Below, in pieces: positions 37,101 through 47,570 of a stretch of 64,000 nt of DNA; position 1 is the stretch's first letter; each line of letters begins with the position of its first letter. Source of the stretch: Auanema rhodensis. Lineage: Eukaryota > Nematoda > Chromadorea > Rhabditida > Rhabditidae. The stretch spans positions 13,056,001 to 13,120,000 of the forward strand of contig OZ059899.1 in NCBI GenBank assembly GCA_964057225.1. The letters run 5' to 3'. The notes under the pieces are model-generated. The model was given only the letters and a program-made list of their open reading frames with translations. It was not told where the DNA came from and did no database searches. The position numbers and the translations under genes were made by a program.

Positions 37101-40100
37101 TTGTAATTCCACAAAGAAAGTGAGAACGATCCCCTGGTATAATAGCGAATTCTTTCGTTGCTATATGATAAAACTAAAAATTTCTATTCTCCTAGAAATC
37201 TTCTTTTCGCTAATATCTCATGTGCCTCATATTCAAGTCTCGACAACAAAAAAATCGTATCTAATTAACTGCAATTGGAAGTAATCTAGAGGAAGAGAGA
37301 CCTTAATAGCCATGCCATTTCTTATTCAACGACTTCCTCGACCCGCCGATTAGTGAGAAATATCAATATCGAGGATCCAATAAATAGTCATCATAAAAAA
37401 ACCTATTTGCAATGAAATAAAATCAACCCCGAAAGTTGTAGAAGTTCAACATTCCATGTTTTCAATGAAATAGCGGTTTCGTTTCGAAACTCAAAAAAAA
37501 CACAAACCGAAGAATTTGCTCGCCGCTGTTTTAGAGTAGGATAAGGCGATTCAGAAGATCGGAAAGAAGATGCTAGCTTAGTTCTAGCACGAGAATACAA
37601 ACTACCAGTACGGTTTCGAATGGAACGCCAAGATTTAGAATAAGTTAGCATTATTATTGTTGGAAATCAGAACCCAAACGAAAGAGTGCCGGCTTAAGGT
37701 ACACAAATAGAAATACAACTTGTTTGAACTAGTATACATGTAGCAATAGAATGAGAGGCGGGCCATATAGGGCAGAATAAAATAACCACGCCTCCACCTC
37801 CATGACTGAACGACATCAGTCACCGCAACAGCATGTGAGTGACTTTAATATTTGTCAAATACTAAAAATATAATGCTAATCCCGCTAAATACGTCATCCA
37901 GCATTATAAAATAGCAGAAACACACCTTTTTAGGAGCTCTTCGGATTTTCACAAATATCAAAATAATTTAAACTCACTTTTTTATTAACACAGCAAACAT
38001 ATTTTTCAAGCATCCTGATAGATCAAACGCAAGAATAGAGCATGGAAAGAAGAAGCGCAGTAGATTGCAAAGATTTTAGGAGGAATAGCAACCGTTTATG
38101 GTCAATTGTTTGGTGGTACTGAATAAGTATAGAGAAGAAAATTCTCCTCCTCAAGAAAACCGGTTATAATAAAAAAAATAGAATTTGTTGAAAATACTAG
38201 TGAATCAGAAAATCGTCAACGGGTAGACAGCGAAGATTTCAAACTGTCCAAAACCGTTTTTGATAAGGTCCAAACAGTTAGCTGGAAGCTCGTATAACTA
38301 TATGGGACGATAACGGAGCACTTAATATGTAATAAGGGTAAAATTGGGAATTCTATACGACTTGGCCAACACGTGGTCGAGAAAGAGCCTCTGCAGCCGA
38401 CACAGAATGAACAGCCGCGTACCGCTGCTTGCTAGCTTCACTTCATTACACCGCTGAACAGGCACCTTCATCCAATGGATGCATGTTGTTAGCTCAGAAT
38501 GTTGACAATTTTAAAAAAGAGAAATGCCAAAAAAATAGATACCACAGGAAAAAAGGATAGTCAGTTTCAAAATCTATGAAGCCAATGCATGCTTAAGCCA
38601 TATTGTCAACAAAATGGAGTTTGTATACTTAATATAATCCATTCGAAAGTTAAGCTTGCTCTCCGAAATCAATGAAAGTTTTCAAAACAAACACTGGTAA
38701 TGAATTTGATACCTTTCCCGGAAACATGAAGATCGAAGTAATGAATTCACTAACCTCACAACTGTCTGTACTTTGAATAGATAATCGTTGATTATCTAAA
38801 GATAGTGATTCGGCATCGCGAGACAATCTATCACCAGACGATGAAGACACATTGGATCTAGTAGATACGGATCTAGCCGATGATGGAGCTGAGCTAAGAG
38901 CACTACTACTCTCAATACCCATTTTAAGACCTAGAAAAAATAATTTTAAAAAAAACTTGTTAAATCGTTTTAGTTTACCTAATGGAAGAAGTCCTTGAGT
39001 GAGCTCTCTTATTTTCTTGACCCACATAACTTTAGCTTGTTCAGTATTTGCGCGTAGGTCCGTTCTATTATCATTAGTAGCAATAGTTCCAACCCGTAAT
39101 CCAAATCTACATACATCCCCTTCTACGTGCTCAACCACGGAAACTTCACCTAGCTATAAAAACACATTTCAAAAAAAAAAATTTGCATATTTTACCGAAA
39201 TAGGCTTTCCTTTTGCAACATACCGTATGGCTTTTGATGGCATTTCTATCTTTTTTGCAAAAACTATTGCTAATTCAAACAAAAACACCTTAAAAACAGT
39301 TTATAAATCTAAAACAATAATAAAAAAACCTGTCTGTCTTTGCCTTTCTTAAAGTATGAGCGAGGTTCCCACACAGTTAAGAAATCCTGCATCACAAATG
39401 GCCCCAAAACGCCCAACTAAAAAAAATTGAAATATTAGAAAATATATTAAAGAAATTACTTTGTTCTTATCCAGGCAATTGAGATGAATTATATCGTTGA
39501 CTCGTCGAGGCACACTAAGTACAACGTCATATGCCTCTTTGATTTCATCCACATTTTCTGTACTTGTGCGCATTAATTGTTCCATCATTAACCGATATCT
39601 AAAACAGAAATTACGAAGAGCGTTATACTTTCCTAAGTACCGTGTAATTCTTTGTACAGGCTTGATAAGAAGCGATCCCAAATCGTTACTAATTTCCAAA
39701 CCATGGCGTTCGCGAATTCCCTTAAAAACTAGAAGCTTCAGGAAAAAAAAATATTAAACATACACCAAAAAAATGAACAGCGTCAGGAAGGGAAATAATA
39801 TTAGAATTTTGTTCTTTGTTAACACAGTAGTCTGTGTACAAGTCATTCAAATAATCTACCCATAAAATGAAAGAACATCCAACATCTTCTGGTTCATTTT
39901 CATACTTTGTCAATTCGCTAATGAATGTTCTAAAAAAAAAAATTAGCGTATATTACTAAAAATTGCTTACTCAGAATGGAATTTGTATATCATTTCGAGA
40001 TTACCGAAAATATCCCTGCGACGATCAGTTAGGGCAGATGGTAAAGTGGACGAAGTGGTTGCAGAGTCAAATTCCCTGAAAGAAAAAAGAATAACTGACT

Positions 40101-43100
40101 GAGTATCGTATATTATTACTTGATGTAAATATGAACACATCGACGGAGATCTTCAATATAATCTTTTTCAGATTTAATAAGTTCTTGCATTGGTTCCCTA
40201 AACAAATGAATGAGCAAGCCCATGGAATATCGAACATACATCATTTTCATTTTCTTCTCATCAGTTATTTTAACATGCTCTTTATCCATTCTTTCCTCCA
40301 CGCTGCTATCCGAATGGCGATTAAGAGAGAGTTCATTACGCTGAAATTGATGGAGATTCTACAAGGGAGTAGCAGAACAACGTACCGAAATTTTGCTTCC
40401 GCGCAGAGTAACTTCACAATCATTAACACGTTGAGAGAACTGTTCAAATTTCATTTTTAATTTTTCCATGATTTCAGAAAATTCTCCTTTATGCTCAATA
40501 GCATCTACCAGTAAGTTATTTCCCATACATAAAAGAGTTTGAATAGTAGCACGTTTTTCCTGAAAAAAAAAAGAATTCGGAAAAAAAACTTCAACCAACC
40601 TTAACCGTAATTTTATAATTAGAAAATAACTCTAAAGTAGCTGGATCGTTGGTGCTCTTCAACTTTCCCGAGAAATTTCGGAGTAATTGTTCTCCTTCTC
40701 CTTCGATCCAATCAAATATTTCGGTACATGAAGCATGATATAATACAAAATGGTGACATCTAAGAGAAACCCTTTTCTTTCGCATAACCAATTAATAATA
40801 CCTGTCCAAATGTCTCTTTTTTCTATTCCAGATTTCCATGATCTTAGATTGTCTCTCACGAACATGGCTTTTCATTTCGTTTATCATAGCTTCATTATCC
40901 GATCTAAAAAAAATCAATTTAAAAAATTGCAATTTTGTGTGCTCACTTAGTGGGATTGCTCATTGCATCTCTTTGGATATGTTTCAAATATGTCTCACTG
41001 TTCTTCAGAGCATAGGAACACCCTTTCAAAAACTTCTCCTTTAAAAACGAATTGATTTAAATTAATCATATGAAATATATGATAAACCTTGTATTCGGCA
41101 TGCTGGCTTATCAAATTAGCCAAGTAATTTGCTTTATCTTGAGCTGTATTCATACTACATTTTCTGCACCAGTCGTCCTGTAAGTCCCGTTGTATGAATA
41201 AACAAAATTTTAAATCTTATACTGACTATATGTTCCTCTTTGTCTAATTGCTTTAATAACGGTAGTAATATCTTATGATAAGTTTTAAAGCAAGCTACCG
41301 CTGCTAATAATAACTTATTCCTCTCCTCAGTTAAACCAACGAGCAAACGCCATTTGGAGATGACACGCTGAAAATAAAAGTTGAAAATTCAGAAATTTAT
41401 ACCAGAAAATATCACCTCATTCAAAGCTATTACTGAATTCCTTTCAATGCTTATTCGCCCAGATTGGTTTTCACGAATCAATTCGTTTGTAAACGTGAGG
41501 AAAGTTTCCAGTTCTTCGCTCTACAAAATAAACAAATGAAGAAAAAACTTGAAAAGTTACAGTATATTACCTTATATGAAGACACTCGAGCTCGGAAGCG
41601 TTTATGTTCTTCTAACATATTGACAGACTCGTCGTAATTTTTAGGAAATTGGTTGTTCTCATAGAGACAATCAATGGATTCATCGAAAAATTTGACTAAA
41701 GCATCAGTTCGAACAACAGCCTAGTATATTTATATATGGGTTCATATGAAACAGATATAGTAGTACCTCACGCAGGATCACGGCTCCATCGATTTTTACA
41801 GTGGCATCTTTAGCAACCTGAACAAAAACTAATTAACAAATTGTTTTAATGGTAGTATAACCTTCATAACTTGTTGTTCAGCATTCTCAAGCTGGCGGAG
41901 GCTATTCCTGATCATGTCAACAACGAGTTCTTCTCTCCCTTTAACAGTTATGTCATCAAATTGATTACCATGAATAAACTGAAGTAAAGATACAAAATTA
42001 ATCCAATTTAATGAGAAAATACCTGCAGAACTTCTCTCGCAAAAAGTTTTATACTTTTAATTGCTTCTTTAACTTTGTTGGTATTTTCTGCGTGAAAGGG
42101 CTGAACGATATGAGCATTGTTAGCGAAATTGGCATCATCAAGCATCGCCCTCATATCTCTTCTCCAGCTCTGAAAAAAAAACTCAGTGTGGAAAAAAGTG
42201 TTATCTTACTAAGATTTGCTCCAAAACATCCGCACAGTCTGCTAAAAAGTTAGCAAACTTTGCCCCTACTTCAAGAAGAGTTCTCTGAGGAATCCACATT
42301 TCCAACAATTTATGGTTAGATTTCTCTATTGAGTCCATTAAACGGGATACATGTAAAATTGTTTCAGAATAATCAAAATCAGGAGGTACATGTTGCCTTT
42401 GCAACTCTTTCACTAAGTCATTTCCTTCTCCCATTGTAGTTGCATAAGCCTAAACAACATTTTAAACTACACCGCATAAAATTCGAAATACCTGAGCGGT
42501 TCCATCACTTTCTAGTATCCATTGTTCTCTATTATCATTGCACTCCTTCACTGTACAAGCAACAGATCGATCATATTTTCTTTCCATAGTCGCATACCAA
42601 TCAAGAAGCTCATTATAATGAGTGTGAAACAATACAGACATATTCAGAAGTTTGTTTCTACAGAATAATGAAGAAATTTTAAGATAAAAGATGTTTCATA
42701 CCTAGCTTCAAGTCTTACGGTGAATCTTTGCACTCTCTCTTCTAGATCTCGCAAAATAACCCTCATGCGTTCTTGATCAACCACACCTATTAAACTTGTT
42801 GTCATTGACCGAGTTTTAAAAAAATACCAGAATTCACAATAACCACACCAGCATTGAATAGCTTTGTTGCGTTCAAAAAAGTATTTTCAGCAATTCTTCG
42901 AAAATGGTTATGGCTTCGTTGACAGTGTAGAGCTGATTCCCGAGATTCACCTAAATTGAAAAAAAATTAATTTGAATCTGACTATGTATACCTATTTTAA
43001 CATTTCTTCGTAAGTATGTATCTCCATGTTCATTGAGCCAGTCAATAACCAATTTTATGTCTGATTTGAATGCTATAAATGCCAGCAACGAATGTAATTT

Positions 43101-45327
43101 CATCTTAAATACAATAGCAACATATTGAAACAATGACAAATTATACCTTTCGAGTATTCCAAATATCATGAAGCTGTTTCTGAGATCGGGTGAGTTGGGT
43201 ATTCATATTTGTACACTGTGAAGCATCTGCATTACAGCCACGAAGAGCTTGAAGTAATTGACTAGATTGTGAAACCGCCTTAATAAAAAATCATATGACG
43301 TTTCAAAGGCAAAAAAATACTTCGCAATAAACAGTTTCCACTTGGTTCCAAAAGGCTAAATGCCTGTTAATTGCATCATCTAGCAGAGCTTGATCGTTAC
43401 CATCTACAGATTCTACATTAACACCAGGATTCTCCAACCATACCGGATATTGAGCAAAGTACTAACAAACATAATTGTTAGCAAATATATTGCTTTCAAA
43501 GCTTACTTGACTAGTACAACGAAAAAATGCTACTGCTGTCGTGAGGATCTTACGACGGCCTTCAAGTAAGGATTTAAACTGTTCCCAATCTCTACTTAAA
43601 CATAAGGATAGGCGTTCAACTTTACTACGATGTTGTGGGGTTGTTCCAGATAATAATCGGTTCGCTCTTGTGCATACTTGATTCACACTGACTTCATTAT
43701 TCTAAATAAAAAATAAGTCAAGCATTATAAATATAATAAGAACCCTGGCAGAAGTCTCAAATCCATCAAATTCTTGCAGTCTTTCAAGAGCTTCTCGTTC
43801 ATTAGCACCTATATCACTCATATGTTCACTAAGAACTTTACTGTGTGTTCTAATCCAAGTAACAGTCTGCAACGAGAAAAAAATATTAAAATTAATTTAC
43901 TGAAAATAACCCTATCAGCATCTTGTTCAAATAGTTTATAATCATGTATAGCACCTAATTCAGAATTTCGCTTTTCCCAAGAAGAAAAAACTTTTTCTCT
44001 GAAAAAAAAAAACCGTATAAGCATCAAGACAATAAATGGAAAATCCTCACTTCATAACTTGAAGAGAATGAACAAGATTTCGAACATTTACTTTAGCGGC
44101 TTCCAGATCTGGATTTTTAATTCCACATACCGGTTTATCAATACGTCCGATAATCTAAACAAAGCAGTACACAACAATAGATAAAAAAAATTGTCTCACC
44201 CTATCAGCCTCAGCTCTGATCCTATCCAATGGAATTGACTGGATCGCAGATCTGATCCGGTGATGTTGCTCCATAGATCTCTATATATTTTTCAATTAAA
44301 AAACAATTCAAATTATAATATACCATAGCAGAAGAAACATCCACTGGTTGCTCTCCATCGGTCATAGATGACTCATGAATTGACAAACCCCGAAGAATTT
44401 CAGTCATTTGCCATATCCATTTTTCAAGTTCCTGAGAAACAAGTACGTTAATTTAAAAACAGAACTGGAAAGTTTATACCAATCTTGTCTCAAGCCATTC
44501 ATCATGATCATAAGGGAAAGTCCCTCCGATTTCACGAGGAATTTGATGAAGCTCAATAAATTTGTTCAATTGATCAAAATTAATCATTTGCACTTCAAAA
44601 GACCAGGAGCCTATAAAATATTTCATCAATAAAGTCATATTATAAAGAAAAGTTACCGAGGGAAATTTGAGCCTTCTGTTTTTCCCAAAATTTCTCAGGT
44701 TTTATGATAAGAACACAATGAACAGTAAAGGTATCAGCTTCACCAAGATCCTCTATACCTTTCAACAAAGGTTTAACTGTACTCCAAGTTCTTTTTCCGC
44801 GCATATCAATAAGAACCAAAAAACCCTTTTGACGTGACCCATCTCTGTAAAAGTTTAAAATTTTTTAAATTTCAACTTTAAAATTCTTACTCTGTAACCT
44901 CGCTTAAATAAAGAAGAACGTTGCGAATACTTTCTGCACTGATGACTTGCTCCTAAATTTAATATATCAAGAGATATACCGCTTGATTCGCTTACGACAG
45001 ATGGAAAGAATAGAGCTGCCCTTCCATATCGGTCACGACAACCCGGTTGAAGTGCTATTCTATCTCGAAGAATATGAACAATATCATCGGCTTTAACAGC
45101 AGGGGCAGACTTAAAGGAAAAATTAACAGAGTTTCATAATCATATGCCCTTATTAAAATTATAAACATTCTATTATTCAACTGATTTCATGATCGTAATG
45201 CACAATCTTACTTGTTTTATTAAAGCTTGTATATGGACATATATGTGAGAACCATGTCAACAACAGCATGGCTTGCTTTAACCTTCAACTGAGATGCGAA
45301 CAAAACAGTTTCCCATCTGTCACTCAT
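25147..45327 (-). CDS. TRIO: Trio/UNC-73 Rho guanine nucleotide exchange factor
   Basis: This dual Rho-GEF links receptors to Rac/RhoG (DH1) and RhoA (DH2) in axon guidance and cell migration. First exon 45327-45283 ([15 protein letters not shown]) joins 45109 in phase 0. Order: Sec14/CRAL-TRIO at about 45109-44650 ([15 protein letters not shown]); spectrin repeats about 44550-40350; DH1 40197-39330 ([31 protein letters not shown]); PH1 39288-38979; Ser-rich exon 38930-38755; SH3 37054-36968 and 36354-36252; linkers 32625-32553, 29032-28870, 28438-28139 and 27222-27119; DH2 27030-26357 ([32 protein letters not shown]); PH2 to about 25514. The tail exon starts at 25336 and ends at a TGA at 25147. 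All junctions checked in the DH/PH/SH3 part agree in phase. A second ending continues into the kinase module. Not every spectrin-region junction was verified. Confidence 0.93.
29033..32552 (-). other. Long Trio intron with a GC-richer patch
   Basis: The 3.5-kb intron between the linker exons 32625-32553 and 29032-28870. Sequence 29120-29480 is clearly richer in GC and CpG than its surroundings, as is 31000-31350. Both are open in some frames on either strand but show no family. An internal promoter for short Rho-GEF isoforms is one possibility. A near-perfect palindrome lies at 30301-30317. Confidence 0.5.
32686..32926 (-). other. Candidate alternative first exon of Trio (DH2 isoform)
   Basis: A coding exon starts at the double ATG at 32923, three bases after an acceptor-like AATTAG, and encodes [16 protein letters not shown] followed by a basic Ser/Pro-rich stretch. 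Its donor at 32685 leaves phase 1, matching linker exon 32625-32553. The SH3 exon ending at 36252 also ends in phase 1 and cannot join this exon in frame. The exon therefore fits a separate start that bypasses the SH3 and DH1 parts. Confidence 0.6.
32927..36251 (-). other. Long Trio intron (3.3 kb)
   Basis: Lies between the SH3 exon 36354-36252 and the candidate internal first exon. AT-rich, with no recognised exon. A short GC-richer patch at 33280-33400 lies about 350-480 bases upstream of the internal start and could be its promoter. Confidence 0.5.
37508..37651 (-). other. Candidate alternative first exon of Trio (SH3-DH2 isoform)
   Basis: An ATG at 37651 opens 48 codons ([17 protein letters not shown]..., basic and Ser-rich) to a donor at 37507 in phase 0, matching the SH3 exon that starts at 37054. 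No acceptor can place it inside the long transcript: all three frames upstream stop before the nearest AG. The long form instead joins 38755 (phase 0) directly to 37054 (phase 0). Confidence 0.5.
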
Positions 45328-46178
45328 TAGCAATTCTTTTAACCAAAAGGCAAATACACTTTAACCAAAAGACGTTTCTTGATAGAAACTAAGAATACTC
45401 AAATCAGTGATCATTACAAATATGATATGTTAAAGAAAAAATAAATAGACTGACCGTTGTTGAAATCATATCGTGTCCATATCTGAAGTATTACAGAAAA
45501 GTCTCCAATGAAATATTACAATAAATTGCTAACTGCTAGCTCAACTAACGGAAATATGCTTAAAAGATTATAATAAATTCATAATAAATCTTAAAAAAAA
45601 ATTAAAAAATGAGAAATTTTAATATAAAGCATCATTGCATCCGTCGTTTTAAAGTTCTATAAAGCAGCTATCTACCAGCGGCTGTTCGTAAATTGTCACA
45701 AATACACTTTATCAACTACAAGAGCATACATTGCTTCAACATAGTTTCATAAAAAACGGAAACAAAAACGTTAATTAATAAATGAAAAAAAAGACAAAAA
45801 TAATAAAAAATAAAAAAATAATAAAAAATAAACAATCAATAATTCAGATGGGTTAACACCTATTATCAAGCTTCGGTTAAATTTCAATTTTTTGAACTGA
45901 CCGTTTGTTAAGAGTGACCATTGCTAAATAAAACACTGCTCCAATCATAAGACGCTATGAGAGAGAGAGAGCATGAGCTGAAGAAATAGTATATATAACC
46001 GAGAGAGTTAGAAAGATAGCAGAGACGCATAGTACAAAACTACGAGGAAGACGGTTTGAATATTTTCTTTTATTTCTTTTATTTATTTATATCCTGTATG
46101 TTATATTTCTAATTTGGTTATTTCAAATAAAACTTATATTTTGTTGTTATAATATTTTTAATTTACGAACTTTTAGAA
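45328..46178. other. Divergent intergenic region, Trio and NEDD8
   Basis: Very AT-rich, with several poly-A runs and a short GA repeat at 45959-45973. It must carry promoters for Trio (minus) and NEDD8 (plus). No further gene is seen. Confidence 0.6.
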
Positions 46179-46558
46179 ATGCTGATTAAAGTGAAAACCC
46201 TCACCGGAAAGGAAATAGAACTTGATATTGAACCAAATGATAGAGTTGATAGAATAAAAGAAAAGGTAGTCATCATGTTACCGTTCCAACTTATATTTGT
46301 AATTTTCAGGTAGAAGAAAAAGAAGGAATTCCTCCACCTCAACAACGTTTGATTTTTGCTGGAAAACAAATGAATGATGACAAAACTGCTGCTGACTATA
46401 AGGTATGGATATATTCGTTTTTTGTTTTATACTAGTGAATAATAATTTAATTCCTATTTTTAAAAGTAAGTGATTATAAAATGTTTTATTGTCTTTAGGT
46501 GCAAGGTGGATCCGTTCTTCACTTAGTCCTTGCTTTACGTGGTGGAAAGCAATACTAG
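46179..46558 (+). CDS. NEDD8: NEDD8 ubiquitin-like protein
   Basis: This ubiquitin-like modifier is conjugated mainly to cullins to activate cullin-RING ubiquitin ligases. Three exons (46179-46265, 46310-46402, 46499-46558) give 79 residues beginning [38 protein letters not shown] and [14 protein letters not shown] identify NEDD8 rather than ubiquitin, notably the Ala in LALRGG at position 72, where ubiquitin has Arg. The precursor ends with only three residues, KQY, after the conjugating diglycine, so C-terminal processing is still needed. An acceptor-like CTTTTAG ends 2 nt before the ATG. Confidence 0.97.
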
Positions 46559-47570
46559 TTTCTTGAATCCATATTGACAGTTTTTAAATATTTATTTATT
46601 GTCATAGCAAGCACTTTTATAAATTGGGTTTATCCGTGTTAATCTTCTCTATACGGTTCTTACCACAATCTTTTCTTTTATGAGTGACTTGTCCTGTACA
46701 GTCTGTCTTATTTCTCGGTGTTACCTTTCCTGCTTTCAATATCGCCCTGTGTTAAAATAGTTATGTCGATAAAATTTTCAAGAGAAGACAACGATTCATT
46801 CTTAATAGTTAATTGATAGTTACATCCATATATTTCATATTTACAACGAAATTAAATTTTGCACATGTTATGGCCAAACAAATTGGAGCTTCATATATCA
46901 TGAGACTTCCCAAGGTATTATTAACTTTGATTCTGTTTTGGTCGATAAAGCTCAATTGCACAGTTTGAATATAACTTTAAATATTGCTTGAAAACTTGAA
47001 ATAAATTATGATAATGAAGTTTCGGATACGATAATAATTCCATTCGTCTTGTCCGGGAAAATGAGAATCTATGAACGATAACTGGCATCACGGTTTTACA
47101 ATAGTTGGCTTTGAAAATTACCGGGCAGCCTTCTCTGGAAAAAATTCGATTATATAAATCGTTTTTGAAAAAGGATAGTTGATTCATTCTTATATTTGGT
47201 CCCCAGCTCTTTCTTATGTGAAAGTAGAATAAAATTTTTCTGGTGTGTCAAGAATGAGAAAAAGAATAGATTAGGTGGGTAATGATAGGTTGGGTGCCCT
47301 AGCCAATTCTGTTCAGCATCGTTTTTCTAATGCGATGGCGTCATACTAGCTTATATAGAACCTACTGATCAGATGTATTTTAATCACATAATGTTTTCCT
47401 TTTTAATCCAAATCGTTATATAACAATACAATGGGTAGTTTTCCAAAAGATTTTGCTGAGTGTTTTCATTTTGTACATAAACATTAAGTTTCGAAAAAAA
47501 GTTTGTAGTGAAATTTTTGATACTGACTACTATTTTATATTGATTGAAATATGTTAAAAAAAGAATATTC
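46559..47570. other. Region between NEDD8 and the Sp-like gene
   Basis: Contains the NEDD8 3' UTR. I looked on the minus strand for the second and third Sp-type zinc fingers that should follow the exon ending near 47571 and found none. An open frame at 47187-46921 is not zinc-finger-like. Confidence 0.5.

Noticed and set aside
46921-47187. Open frame as the missing zinc fingers 2-3 of the Sp-like gene
   Set aside because: It lacks the C-x2-4-C and H-x3-5-H spacing and the RSDEL/RSDHL motifs in all frames checked.
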